Positions 33,033-41,411 of a DNA stretch of 64,000 nucleotides are shown here, in pieces. A program made the translations under genes and the position numbers. Position 1 is the first letter of the stretch. Each line of letters opens with the position of its first letter. A model generated the notes under the pieces. The model saw only the letters and a program-made list of their open reading frames with translations. It did no database searches and had not been told where the DNA came from. The stretch comes from Nocardioides alkalitolerans (GTDB lineage Bacteria > Actinomycetota > Actinomycetes > Propionibacteriales > Nocardioidaceae), in NCBI GenBank assembly GCA_038184435.1, contig CP116227.1:1451001-1515000 (forward strand), written 5' to 3'.

Positions 33033-33689
33033 GTGACTGCGCACGAAGCCCTTCCCGGGCTCTGGGAGCTGCCGCTCGAGCCAGCGGCGGACGCGTCGGC
33101 GCTCATCCCGCCGGGCCTGGAGGCGACCGTCGGTCACCCGCTCGGCGTGGGGCACCTCCACCACGTGCAGGGGATGCTGGGCGTCGTCCACGGGCTGCGC
33201 TTCTCGCCGCTGCCGACGCCGGCGGACTGGACCTACCTGACGTGCAGCCGCGGCGAGGTGCTGGTGCTCGTGGCGGACGTGCGCGTGGGGTCGCCGTCGT
33301 TCGGCCGGCACCGCGGAGTACGCCTGACGTCCGGTTCCCCAGGGACGACCGGACCGGACGCGGACCCACCGGTCGCCGGGCTCTACGTCGGACCCGGCCT
33401 CGCGCACGGCTTCACGGCCCTGGTCGACGACAGCGCGCTCACCCACCTCGGTCCGCGCGGGCGCCGGCCGGAGAACGACCGACTGGTCCACGCGTTCGAC
33501 CCGACCCTGCGGCTGCCCTGGCCGATCGACACCGGTGCGGGCAACGACACCGGCGCGAGCAACGGCAGCTCCGCGCTCACCCTCCCGCCCGAGGGCGCCG
33601 ACGCCCCGCTGCTCGCCGCGCTCCGGAAGGCCTCCCGCCTGCCGACCTGGGCCGACTGGCGCAGCCACAACTCCACCCCGCGCGGCTGA
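33033..33689 (+). CDS. dTDP-4-dehydrorhamnose 3,5-epimerase-like cupin (RmlC family)
   Basis: A 218-residue cupin with RmlC landmarks: S-R-G-E-V-L-V-L-V-A-D-V-R-V-G-S-P-S-F-G and V-G-P-G-L-A-H-G-F-T-A-L, including the second active-site His. The usual R-G-L-H-F segment with the catalytic His is H-G-L-R-F here, with Arg and His exchanged, so normal 3,5-epimerase chemistry is doubtful. No other dTDP-sugar genes are near. The GTG start has TAGCCT six bases upstream. It may act on another sugar or be a binding protein. Confidence 0.7.
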   Translation: MTAHEALPGLWELPLEPAADASALIPPGLEATVGHPLGVGHLHHVQGMLGVVHGLRFSPLPTPADWTYLTCSRGEVLVLVADVRVGSPSFGRHRGVRLTSGSPGTTGPDADPPVAGLYVGPGLAHGFTALVDDSALTHLGPRGRRPENDRLVHAFDPTLRLPWPIDTGAGNDTGASNGSSALTLPPEGADAPLLAALRKASRLPTWADWRSHNSTPRG

Positions 33690-33708
33690 CACCGAGGGTC
33701 GCACCCCG

Positions 33709-34362
33709 ATGGACAACCACGACCTCAAGAAGGACCCCCGGCTCCCCTACCGCGCCACGACGAGGATCGAGGTCGTCGACGTCCCGTCGATCGCGTTCCT
33801 CGCCGCCGTGGGCGAGGGCGATCCGAACACGTCGCGGCTCTACGCCGACGTGGTCGAGGCACTCTACGCGTCGTCGTACGGCGTGCGAGCGGTCGCGATC
33901 GAGGAGCTGGGCCGCAAGCACACCGTCGCCCCGCTCGAGGGACTGTGGTGGGCCGACGACCTGCGGGTGTTCACGGCCCGCGACAAGGACGCGTGGCACT
34001 GGCAGATGATGATCGCCCAGCCCCCGTGGGCGACGGACGACCTCGTCGCCGCGGGCATCGAGAGCGCCCGCAGCAGGCGCGACCTCGCGGAGGCCGGGCG
34101 GCTCACGTTCACGACCATCACCGAGGGGCTCGCGGTCCAGACGCTCCACGTCGGCCCCTACGACGACGAGGGCCCGACCATCGCGCGGATGCACGACGAG
34201 TTCATGCCGCAGCACGGCTACCGACCGCGGGGTGCGCACCACGAGATCTACCTGTCCGACGTGCGGAAGACCGCTCCCGGGCGCCTCCGCACGATCTTGC
34301 GCCAGCCGATCGAACCCAGCCAGCCGATCGAGCAGCGCCGGGCGGGCACCGGTCAGTCGTAA
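33709..34362 (+). CDS. GyrI-like domain protein
   Basis: A 217-residue protein with a GyrI-like (SOUL/BacT-type) small-molecule binding fold. Evidence is the D-V-P-S-I-A-F-L-A-A-V-G-E-G-D-P strand, a long central helix, and the closing H-H-E-I-Y-L-S-D segment typical of the family's C-terminal strand. There is no attached DNA-binding domain. Its 3' end overlaps the imuB 3' end by ten bases. Ligand and role are unknown. Confidence 0.8.
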   Translation: MDNHDLKKDPRLPYRATTRIEVVDVPSIAFLAAVGEGDPNTSRLYADVVEALYASSYGVRAVAIEELGRKHTVAPLEGLWWADDLRVFTARDKDAWHWQMMIAQPPWATDDLVAAGIESARSRRDLAEAGRLTFTTITEGLAVQTLHVGPYDDEGPTIARMHDEFMPQHGYRPRGAHHEIYLSDVRKTAPGRLRTILRQPIEPSQPIEQRRAGTGQS

Positions 34363-35945
34363 CCCGCCTCGATCCACCACCCGCCGTCGACGCAGGCCAG
34401 CAACCACGCCCGGCCGTCGACGCCGACGACCTGGAACCGCGCGGCCCGACGCAACGGAGAGCCGGTCTCCTCCCACCACGCCTCGTCCATGGGCCACGGG
34501 CCCGCCCATGCATCGACGGGCAGCCAGCCCACGTCGGGCACCCGCACGGTCGCCGGCTCCGCGCTCACCCATCCCCGCTCGTCGACCTCGACGGGCAGCC
34601 CGGCGTGGTCGATCAGCTCGCCGGGCAGCGGCTCGGCGAAGACCCGGGCGGGTGCCGGGCCGGGGATCTGCCCGGGCCACGGCTGCTGCGGCGAGCGCAC
34701 CACCCGGGTCCGCTCGCCCCACGGCACGGAGGTCTGCCGGGCCGCAGGCGTGCGGCCCCCCTGGGCGACGGGGACCCGGACCGCGTCGTACCCCAGCAAC
34801 GCCTGCACCCGCGCCATCCCCCGCTCGACGAGCTCGGAGGCGCCCCCGCCCCACAGCCCCTCCGCGTGGGCGGCCGCCGGCTCGGCGGTCGCCGGCACGA
34901 AGCGCACGCGGGTGACCGGCTCGGTCACCGCCACCACGGCACGACGGCTGCGCACCGATCCCTGCGCCTGTCCCTGCAGCTGCCAGTGCACCCGGTCGAC
35001 CAGGTCGCGGGCCGAGAAGTGGCGAGGGTGCAGCCACTCGCGGGACGAGACGACGACGTCCTCGCCGCGGGGGCCGGCGCAGGACGCCTCGACGCGCACC
35101 GCGGTGCCGACGAGCTGGCGTTCGGCGAGGCCGGCGACGAACCGCTCGGCGGTCGTGCGGACGCTGAAGCAGATCGCCTCCACCGAGTCGAGCGGCGGTT
35201 CGAAGGCGACCTCGCACGCCAGCTCGGGCGGCGGGGTGCGCGCGGCGAGCGGACCCGACGCCTCGCCCCGGACACGCCGGTGCACCTGCAGCCCGTAGGC
35301 GCCGAAGCGCCGCGACACATCCCCCGGGGCGAGCTCGGCGAGCTCACCCAGCGTGCGCAGGCCGAGCCGGTGGAGCAGCGAGACGAGCTCGTCCGCCTCC
35401 GGGTCGGCGAGGAGGGCGTCGACCGCGAGCCCCCGCAGGTAGGCCGAGGAGCCGCCGACCGCCACCACCTCGTGGGCCTGCACCCCCGCCCGGCGCGCCG
35501 CCTGCTCCGCGGTGAAGACGTCGTCGGCGATGCCGATCCGGACGTCCCAGACCCCGGCCTCGACCAGCATCTCCGCGTAGAGCGCCGCCGCGTGCGCCTC
35601 CCCACCCCCGAACCTCACCGGCGCCCGTACCGCCATCAGCCCCGGACGCAGCGGCGCCACCCCGGGACGCAGCCGCTCGACCACCCCGAGCACCGTCTCG
35701 AAGGCCCGCGCGTCGCGGTCGGGGTCGGCGTCGAGCAGCACCAGCTCGGGACACCGCGCCTGGGCGTCACGTCGCCGCATCCCCCGACGCACCCCCTCGG
35801 CGCGCGCCGCGTCGTTGCAGACCTCCACGACGTTGCGGCCCAGCACCGCGGCCGGCACCGCGGTCGAGAGCCCCTCCTCCGTGAGCGCCGCGACCACCGA
35901 CCAGTCCGGGCACCAGACGACGAGCACCCGGCCCGGGCCGCTCAT
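34353..35945 (-). CDS. imuB: ImuB, Y-family polymerase-like mutasome protein
   Basis: A 530-residue protein of the Y-family fold. The N-terminal strand reads V-L-V-V-W-C-P-D-W-S-V-V instead of the active D-M-D-x-F-[FY], so metal-binding carboxylates are lacking, as in ImuB. ImuB bridges the sliding clamp, ImuA' and DnaE2 in SOS mutagenesis. After the little-finger-like part comes a long C-terminal extension. Its ATG overlaps the imuA' stop (ATGA), so both are under the upstream LexA box. Confidence 0.92.
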   Translation of the reverse strand: MSGPGRVLVVWCPDWSVVAALTEEGLSTAVPAAVLGRNVVEVCNDAARAEGVRRGMRRRDAQARCPELVLLDADPDRDARAFETVLGVVERLRPGVAPLRPGLMAVRAPVRFGGGEAHAAALYAEMLVEAGVWDVRIGIADDVFTAEQAARRAGVQAHEVVAVGGSSAYLRGLAVDALLADPEADELVSLLHRLGLRTLGELAELAPGDVSRRFGAYGLQVHRRVRGEASGPLAARTPPPELACEVAFEPPLDSVEAICFSVRTTAERFVAGLAERQLVGTAVRVEASCAGPRGEDVVVSSREWLHPRHFSARDLVDRVHWQLQGQAQGSVRSRRAVVAVTEPVTRVRFVPATAEPAAAHAEGLWGGGASELVERGMARVQALLGYDAVRVPVAQGGRTPAARQTSVPWGERTRVVRSPQQPWPGQIPGPAPARVFAEPLPGELIDHAGLPVEVDERGWVSAEPATVRVPDVGWLPVDAWAGPWPMDEAWWEETGSPLRRAARFQVVGVDGRAWLLACVDGGWWIEAGYD

Positions 35946-36595
35946 CCCGCCCTCCCCAGCTGCAGCTCGCCGTGGCGCGGCGGGGCCGCTCCGCGTCGTA
36001 CGGCGACGCGCACCTGCCGCTCCCGCAACCGGCCGTCGCCGTGGTCGAGCCCGGACCACCGGCTCTCCTCGACCTCGAGCCGCGCCTCGCAGCGCGGCCA
36101 GTCCCCCCACACGACGAGCACGGCGGACCGCTTGCGCAGCCGCGCCTCGACGACGCTCGCCGCCCGCGCGTCCACCCGCGCACGCGGCCGCAGCACCACG
36201 AGCCGCACGACGTCGACGAGCGCCGCGGTCGCCTCCAGCCACAGGTCAGCGGGATCGGGGACGAGCACGGTGCGGGACGGCTCGACGCCGAGCTCGACGG
36301 CCGCCTCGACACCGAGGTCGGGCCAGCCGACGACCGCCGTCCACTCCCCCGCCGCGGACGCACCGGCCATCAGGAGCAGGGCCAGCCGCGCCGAGTCCAC
36401 CCCGTAGACCGCCCCCGCCCGCAGCTGCACCAGGCCCCCCAGGGACGGGTGCGTGGGCACCGTCAGCCGCGCCGGCCCGCCCTCGAGGGCCGCGACCTTC
36501 TGCCGCAGCCGGGCCACCACGTCGTCGGCCGAACCGGACGCCGAGCCGGACACCGGACCGGACACCGAGGCGGGGGCGAGAGCGGGAACGGACAC
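35942..36595 (-). CDS. imuA': ImuA', SOS mutasome accessory protein
   Basis: About 217 residues of the RecA-like ImuA' group. A core of strands with L-T-V-P-T-H-P-S-L-G-G-L-V-Q-L-R-A-G-A-V-Y-[G] replaces an ordinary Walker A, followed by R-T-V-L-V-P-D-P-A-D-L-W. ImuA' works with ImuB and DnaE2. An ATG six codons earlier lies inside the LexA box; the GTG chosen lies ten bases after the box and six after GATCAT, the same layout as dnaE2, so translation is probably leaderless from this GTG. The LexA box sits between TTGCGT (-35) and GATCAT (-10), 17 bases apart. Confidence 0.85.
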   Translation of the reverse strand: MSVPALAPASVSGPVSGSASGSADDVVARLRQKVAALEGGPARLTVPTHPSLGGLVQLRAGAVYGVDSARLALLLMAGASAAGEWTAVVGWPDLGVEAAVELGVEPSRTVLVPDPADLWLEATAALVDVVRLVVLRPRARVDARAASVVEARLRKRSAVLVVWGDWPRCEARLEVEESRWSGLDHGDGRLRERQVRVAVRRGAAPPRHGELQLGRAG

Positions 36596-36605
36596 CCCTC
36601 GATGA

Positions 36606-36621
36606 TCGAACATTTGTTCGA
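36606..36621. promoter_or_regulatory. LexA (SOS) box of imuA'-imuB
   Basis: TCGAAC-ATTT-GTTCGA is a perfect actinobacterial LexA palindrome in the spacer between the candidate -35 and -10 hexamers of the imuA' promoter. Confidence 0.95.
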
Positions 36622-36720
36622 CTCACGCAAGCCGGTGTCCCCCTCCCCGAGCACGCCCGACCGTTCCGCCCAGAGCAGAACGAGGACGTCCGCCCACCCC
36701 CGCGCGCCTAGCATCGCGCC

Positions 36721-37137
36721 ATGGGCCAGCTCACCCGTGCGACCACCCCCACGACCACCCCCACGACCCACGCGGACCCCGGGACCCCCCGTCCCGAGCC
36801 CCTGTGGCGTGAGCTCACCGGTCGCGTCCTGCGCCGCCACCGCCACGAGCGCGGCGAGCGGCTCGCGGAGACGGCGGAGCGGGCGGGGGTGTCGACGCAG
36901 TACCTCTCGGAGGTCGAGCGCGGACGCAAGGACCCCTCCTCCGAGATCCTCGCCGCCGTCGCGGGGGCCCTCGGCCTCACGCTGCTCGACCTCGCCGCGG
37001 AGGTGGCCCGTGACCTCCGGCACCTCGCCGGGCCGGCTGCGCCGGGTCCCCGTCGGCTGCCCGTCCCCGCGCCGCTGCCGAGCGGTCGCGTCACGCCCGA
37101 CCCCCGCGCCTGCGCTCCCCTCCCCCTCGTCGCCTGA
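36721..37137 (+). CDS. XRE-family regulator of the ClgR/PopR group
   Basis: A 138-residue protein with one helix-turn-helix (residues about 35-90) containing V-S-T-Q-Y-L-S-E-V-E-R-G-R-K-D-P-S-S-E-I-L, nearly the sequence found in ClgR and PopR, activators of clp protease genes. N- and C-termini are Thr/Pro-rich and probably disordered. TAGCAT lies six bases before the ATG, implying a leaderless transcript. It is convergent with two clpP genes. In Streptomyces PopR activates the clpP3-clpP4 operon, and this locus looks like the counterpart. Confidence 0.82.
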   Translation: MGQLTRATTPTTTPTTHADPGTPRPEPLWRELTGRVLRRHRHERGERLAETAERAGVSTQYLSEVERGRKDPSSEILAAVAGALGLTLLDLAAEVARDLRHLAGPAAPGPRRLPVPAPLPSGRVTPDPRACAPLPLVA

Positions 37138-37165
37138 GCACGGCCCCTCCACCCCGGTCCCGACG

Positions 37166-37768
37166 TCAGACCAGCGGCGCAGGATCCGACCGGATCACCG
37201 TGTCGGCCAGCCCGTAGGCGACCGCCTCGTCGGCCCGCAGGATCCGGTCGCGGTCGGTGTCGCGACGCAAGGTGGCCACGTCCTGGCCCGTGTGCAGCGA
37301 CAACGCCTCCTCCAGCTCCGCCCGCACGGCGAGGATCTCCTCGGCCGCGAGGATGAGGTCGGGGATCGTCCCGCGCCCCTGCCCGGCCGGCTGGTGGAGC
37401 AGCACCCGCGCGTGCGGGAGCACCGCCCGCTGCCCCGGGTCTCCCGCCGCGAGCAGCAGCGCCGTCGACGAGAACGCCTGCCCGACGCAGGTCGTCGCGA
37501 CCGGAGCGCGCACGAAGCGCAACGTGTCGTAGACCGCCAGCACCGCCGCGGGCGAGCCGCCCGTCGAGTTGATGTAGAGGTTGACGGGCAGCTCCGGGTT
37601 CTCGGCGTCGAGGTGCAGCACCTGGGCGATCAGCGCGTTCGCCACCCCGTCGTCGAGCTCGGTGCCGAGGTAGACGATCCGCTCCTCGAGCAGCCGGCTG
37701 TAGACGTCGGTCACCCGGTCGCCCCGCGGCGTGCGGTTGACGACGTTGGGGACGACGTACCCGCTCAT
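37166..37768 (-). CDS. clpP: ClpP-family serine protease subunit (second of pair)
   Basis: A 200-residue ClpP. The catalytic Ser is in G-Q-A-F-S-S-T (near residue 99; usual is G-x-A-[AS]-S-M-[GA]), the His in L-L-H-Q-P-A-G (near 124), and an Asp in T-D-R-D-R. The atypical S-S-T-A-L-L in place of S-M-G/A and the short N-terminus separate it from housekeeping ClpP1/ClpP2. The start overlaps the first clpP stop by ATGA, so the two rings of a mixed tetradecamer would be made together. Activity needs a Clp ATPase encoded elsewhere. Confidence 0.9.
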   Translation of the reverse strand: MSGYVVPNVVNRTPRGDRVTDVYSRLLEERIVYLGTELDDGVANALIAQVLHLDAENPELPVNLYINSTGGSPAAVLAVYDTLRFVRAPVATTCVGQAFSSTALLLAAGDPGQRAVLPHARVLLHQPAGQGRGTIPDLILAAEEILAVRAELEEALSLHTGQDVATLRRDTDRDRILRADEAVAYGLADTVIRSDPAPLV

Positions 37769-38412
37769 CGCGCGCCCCCCGCCCCCACCACACCCGCCAC
37801 GGACGCCCGCGCGGTGACGCCGATCGAGCGGCGTACGCCGGGGCGCAGCTGCGCGAGGTCGCTCACCACGGCGTCGGCGAACCCGTAGGCGACGGCCTCC
37901 TCGGCCGTGTAGACCCGGTCGCGCAGGGAGTCGGAGAAGATGCGCTCGAGCGGCTGCCCGGTCTCCTCGGCGATGATCGCGAGCACCGTGTCGCGCACCG
38001 AGCGCAGGTCCTCGGCCTGCAGCTCGATGTCGGGTGCGTAGCCCCCGATGCCGGCCGAGCCCTGGTGCATCAGCACCTTGGCGTGCGGCATCACGAAGCG
38101 CTTGCCCCGCGTGCCGCTGCAGAGCAGGAACTGCCCGGCGCTGTAGGCCATCCCCAGCGCCACGGTCGCGACGTCGTTGGGCAGGAGCCGCAGGGTGTCC
38201 CGGATCGCCAGCATGGCCGGCACGGAGCCGCCCGGCGAGTGGATCCAGAGGCTGATGTCGGTGGTCGGGTCCTCGTCCGCGAGCAGCACGAGCTGCGCGC
38301 ACAGCTGGCTGCCGTTCTCGTCGTCGAGGGGTCGGTCGAGGAGCAGCACGCGCTGCGCGAGGAGCTCCTCGGCGGTGCGTCTGCCCAGCAGGGGCGTCCG
38401 GTCGTCGCTCAT
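37765..38412 (-). CDS. clpP: ClpP-family serine protease subunit (first of pair)
   Basis: A 215-residue ClpP with Ser in G-M-A-Y-S-A-G (near residue 91), His in V-L-M-H-Q-G-S-A-G (near 115) and Asp in S-D-S-L-R-D-R. It is the upstream gene of the two. A 30-base palindrome lies 34-63 bases upstream of its ATG. Together with the downstream gene and the ClgR/PopR-like regulator it resembles the conditional clpP3-clpP4 system of streptomycetes; which paralogue is which cannot be said. Confidence 0.9.
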   Translation of the reverse strand: MSDDRTPLLGRRTAEELLAQRVLLLDRPLDDENGSQLCAQLVLLADEDPTTDISLWIHSPGGSVPAMLAIRDTLRLLPNDVATVALGMAYSAGQFLLCSGTRGKRFVMPHAKVLMHQGSAGIGGYAPDIELQAEDLRSVRDTVLAIIAEETGQPLERIFSDSLRDRVYTAEEAVAYGFADAVVSDLAQLRPGVRRSIGVTARASVAGVVGAGGAR

Positions 38413-38445
38413 GCCGCGAGCCTGACGTGCCCGGAGGCCGCGACG

Positions 38446-38475
38446 GAGCCCGTGCTGCCCGGGGCAGCAGGGCTC
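38446..38475. promoter_or_regulatory. Large palindrome upstream of the clpP pair
   Basis: The core TGCTGCC-CGG-GGCAGCA (38453-38469) is a perfect 17-bp palindrome, extended by GAGCCC/GGGCTC with one bulged base. It resembles the TTCTGCC-N3-GGCAGAA sites that I recall for PopR of Streptomyces. It also lies about 30 bases after the der stop, so it could be the der terminator, or both; there is no T-run. Confidence 0.55.
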
Positions 38476-38504
38476 CGCCAGCAGCAGAGAGGACCCTGCG
38501 GGGC

Positions 38505-39917
38505 TCAGCGCTTGCGCTTCTCCCGCACGCGCTGCTGGATCACGATGGGCGTGCCCACGAAGCCGTACTCCTCGCGGAGGCGACGCTCGATGTAGCGCTC
38601 GTACGACGCGTCGAGCTTGCCCGACGTGAAGAGGATGAACGTCGGGGGCGCGGTCGACGGCTGCGTGCCGAAGAGGACCTTGGGCTGCTTGCCGCCCCGC
38701 ACCGGGTGCGGGTGCTCGGCGACGAGACGCCCGAGGAACGAGTTGAGCGCACCGGTGCCGACGCGCGTCTCCCAGCCCTCCAGGGCCCGGTCGAGAGCCG
38801 GGACGAGCCGGTCGATGTGCCAGCCGGTGCGTGCCGTGACGTTGATCCGCGGCGCCCACTGCACCTGGACGAGCTCGCGCTCGATCTCGCGCTCCAGGTA
38901 GTAGCGACGCTCCTCGTCGACCAGGTCCCACTTGTTGAAGGCGATGACGAGAGCGCGGCCGGCCTCGCGCACCGTCTGCACGATCCGCAGGTCCTGCTCG
39001 GAGATCGACTGGCCGCCGTCGATGACGAGCACGGCGACCTCGGCCCGGTCGATGGCGGTGGTGGTGCGCAGGGACGCGTAGTACTCGTGCCCCGACGCCT
39101 CCTTGACCCGCTTGCGGATGCCGGCGGTGTCGATGAAGCGCCAGGCGCGGCCGCCGAAGTCGATGAGCTCGTCGACCGGGTCGACCGTCGTGCCGGAGGC
39201 GTCGTCGACGACGACGCGGTTCTCGCCGGCGAGCTTGTTGAGGAGGGAGGACTTGCCCACGTTGGGCTTGCCGACGATCGCGATGCGCCGCGGGCCGCCC
39301 ACCTCGGTGGGCTGGACCGGCGGCGGCTCGGGGAGCACCTCGAGGACGGCGTCGAGCAGGTCGCCCGACCCGCGGCCGTGGATCGCGGAGACCGGGTGGG
39401 GCTCGCCGAGGCCGAGGTTCCACAGGCCGTAGGTCTCGGACTCGGTGCGCTGGTCGTCGACCTTGTTCGCGGCGAGCACGACGGGCTTCTCGGCGCGGCG
39501 CAGCACCCGCACGACGGCCTCGTCGGCGTCGGTGATGCCGACCGTCGCGTCGACGACGAAGAGCACGGCGTCGGCGAGCGACACGGCGATCTCGGCCTGC
39601 TCGCGGATGCGCTCGGCCAGGCCCCGTGCGTCGGGGTCCCAGCCGCCGGTGTCGACGACCGTGAAGGCGCGGCCGTTCCACTCCGCGTCGTAGGAGACCC
39701 GGTCGCGCGTGACGCCCGGCCGATCCTCGACGACCGCCTCGCGGCGACCGATGATGCGGTTCACCAGGGTCGACTTGCCCACGTTGGGGCGGCCGACGAT
39801 CGCGAGGACCGGCACGGGGGCGACGGGACCGTCCGGCTCGAACCCGTCGAACCCCTCGAGCTCCGCGAGCCCGGAGGCGTCGTCGGGGAGGGCGGGCTGG
39901 TCGTCGTGCTCGGTCAT
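38505..39917 (-). CDS. der: Ribosome biogenesis GTPase Der (EngA)
   Basis: A 470-residue protein with two tandem GTPase domains: G-R-P-N-V-G-K-S-T near residue 42 and G-K-P-N-V-G-K-S-S near 219, each with D-T-[AG]-G and N-K-x-D motifs. A C-terminal KH-like domain binds rRNA and ends in basic residues. It is needed for 50S maturation. An acidic N-terminal extension of about 35 residues precedes domain 1, usual for actinobacteria. The ATG overlaps the acyltransferase stop. Confidence 0.96.
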   Translation of the reverse strand: MTEHDDQPALPDDASGLAELEGFDGFEPDGPVAPVPVLAIVGRPNVGKSTLVNRIIGRREAVVEDRPGVTRDRVSYDAEWNGRAFTVVDTGGWDPDARGLAERIREQAEIAVSLADAVLFVVDATVGITDADEAVVRVLRRAEKPVVLAANKVDDQRTESETYGLWNLGLGEPHPVSAIHGRGSGDLLDAVLEVLPEPPPVQPTEVGGPRRIAIVGKPNVGKSSLLNKLAGENRVVVDDASGTTVDPVDELIDFGGRAWRFIDTAGIRKRVKEASGHEYYASLRTTTAIDRAEVAVLVIDGGQSISEQDLRIVQTVREAGRALVIAFNKWDLVDEERRYYLEREIERELVQVQWAPRINVTARTGWHIDRLVPALDRALEGWETRVGTGALNSFLGRLVAEHPHPVRGGKQPKVLFGTQPSTAPPTFILFTSGKLDASYERYIERRLREEYGFVGTPIVIQQRVREKRKR

Positions 39918-40660
39918 GGTGCTCCTGGTTCGAGGTGGACGAGCCCCGTGTACGGGTCCTCGTCGAGGTCGTCGGGCGCCAGCGGACCGGGCAGCTCGCG
40001 CCCGGTCGCCGCACGCGCGGCGTCGATCGTGCTCAACATGTGGCGTCGCAGCAACAACGAGGCCTCCTCCACCTGTTCCCGGGTGCGGGGCCACGGCTGC
40101 TGCGGCAGCCGCAGGGGCTCACCGTAGTAGAGATCCACCGTTCCACCACGTCGTGGCAGGTCGCTGCTGCGTCCGCCGGGCTCGCGCGAGCCGAGGATCG
40201 CGACCGGTACGACGGGGACCCCGGCCACGAGCGCCAGGTACGCCGCCCCGCGGTGGAACCGCGACAGGTCGCCCGGACCGCGACGTCCCTCGGGGAAGAT
40301 GCCCACCGCGCCGCCGTGCGCCAGCACCCGCAGGCAGGCGCGGATCGCCGCCCGGTCGACGTGGAAGCGGTCGAGGGGCACCTGCCCGCACGTGCGGAGG
40401 AAGGCACCCAGCGGACCCGTGAACATCTCCGCCTTGGTGAGCGCGTGCACCGGCCGGGGGCTGAAGATGGCCAGCAGCGGGCCGTCGGCCACGCCGATGT
40501 GGTTCGCCGCGAGGAGCACCCCACCCCGCCGCGGCACGTTCTCCGGGTGGTGGACCCGCACGCCGAAGCGTCGCCGGATGAGGAACCGCGACGTGGGCCG
40601 TCCGCCGTGGAGCAGCCAGCGGCGGGGCAGCGGGACGGGCTGGGAGGGACCGGCCCTCAC
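39914..40660 (-). CDS. 1-acyl-glycerol-phosphate acyltransferase-like protein (PlsC family)
   Basis: A 248-residue lysophospholipid-type acyltransferase with the H-x4-D motif N-H-I-G-V-A-D-G (near residue 52) and F-P-E-G-R-R (near 113), which binds the phosphate of the acceptor. The GTG start overlaps the cmk stop (GTGA) and its own stop overlaps der (ATGA), tying it into the cmk-der operon. Acceptor specificity is unknown. Confidence 0.88.
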   Translation of the reverse strand: MRAGPSQPVPLPRRWLLHGGRPTSRFLIRRRFGVRVHHPENVPRRGGVLLAANHIGVADGPLLAIFSPRPVHALTKAEMFTGPLGAFLRTCGQVPLDRFHVDRAAIRACLRVLAHGGAVGIFPEGRRGPGDLSRFHRGAAYLALVAGVPVVPVAILGSREPGGRSSDLPRRGGTVDLYYGEPLRLPQQPWPRTREQVEEASLLLRRHMLSTIDAARAATGRELPGPLAPDDLDEDPYTGLVHLEPGAP

Positions 40661-41400
40661 GACCGCGCCTCGACCACCCCGGGGGCACGCGCGCCCGCGG
40701 CGAGGGCCGCCACCTGCGTGACGACCTGCTCCAGCGTGTACGGCGTCGTGTCGATCTCGACCGCCCCGTCGGCCCGCACGAGCGGGGCCGTGGTGCGTCC
40801 CGCGTCGATCGCGTCGCGGGCGAGCAGCGACTGCTCGGTCGCCGCGACGTCCGACCCGCCCTCCTCCGCGGACCGCCGGGCGGCCCGGGCGGCCGGGTCG
40901 GCGGTCAGGTACACCTTCACCGGGGCGTCCGGCCAGACGACCGACCCGATGTCGCGGCCCTCGACGACGATGCCGCGACCCTCGGCGAGCGCCGCCGCGA
41001 TGATGCTGCGCTGCAGCTCCAGCAGGCGGGCGCGCACGGCCGGGACGACGGCGACCGGGCTGACGGCGGCGTTGACCTCGTCGGTGCGGATCGGACCCGA
41101 CACGTCCTCGCCGTCGACCACGATGGTGGGGGCGAGCGGGTCCGTGCCCGAGACGAGCTGCGGCTCGTGGGCACGCGCGGCGACCGCGTCGGCGTCGTGC
41201 ACGTCCACCCCGGCCCGCAGCATCCACCAGGTCAGTGCGCGGAACTGCGCGCCGGTGTCGAGGTAGGCCAGGCCGAGCCGGTCGGCGACGCCCCGGCAGG
41301 TGCTCGACTTGCCCGATCCCGAGGTGCCGTCGACCGCGACCACGAGGGGCGCGGGGACGCTGTCGGGGAGGGCGGAGGTCGGCGTGGTCGGAGTGCTCAC
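40657..41400 (-). CDS. cmk: Cytidylate kinase
   Basis: A 247-residue (d)CMP kinase. P-loop G-T-S-G-S-G-K-S-S at residues 25-33, the Y-L-D-T-G-A-Q-F-R-A CMP-binding motif, and the G-R-D-I-G-S-V-V lid segment are clear. Usual substrate motif Y-R is Q-F-R here. GTG is the start; TAGGGT eight bases upstream could serve a leaderless transcript, although the gene also follows tyrA by 11 bases. Confidence 0.94.
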   Translation of the reverse strand: MSTPTTPTSALPDSVPAPLVVAVDGTSGSGKSSTCRGVADRLGLAYLDTGAQFRALTWWMLRAGVDVHDADAVAARAHEPQLVSGTDPLAPTIVVDGEDVSGPIRTDEVNAAVSPVAVVPAVRARLLELQRSIIAAALAEGRGIVVEGRDIGSVVWPDAPVKVYLTADPAARAARRSAEEGGSDVAATEQSLLARDAIDAGRTTAPLVRADGAVEIDTTPYTLEQVVTQVAALAAGARAPGVVEARS

Positions 41401-41411
41401 GGGCGAGCACC

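Noticed and set aside
36596..36613. ATG upstream of the chosen imuA' start
   Set aside because: It lies inside the LexA box and upstream of the probable -10 hexamer, so it is unlikely to be in the mRNA.
38446..38475. Reading the clpP-upstream palindrome purely as the der terminator
   Set aside because: It has no T-run, and its core is a perfect 17-bp palindrome with a 3-base centre, which fits a protein-binding site better; the terminator role is kept as a second possibility.
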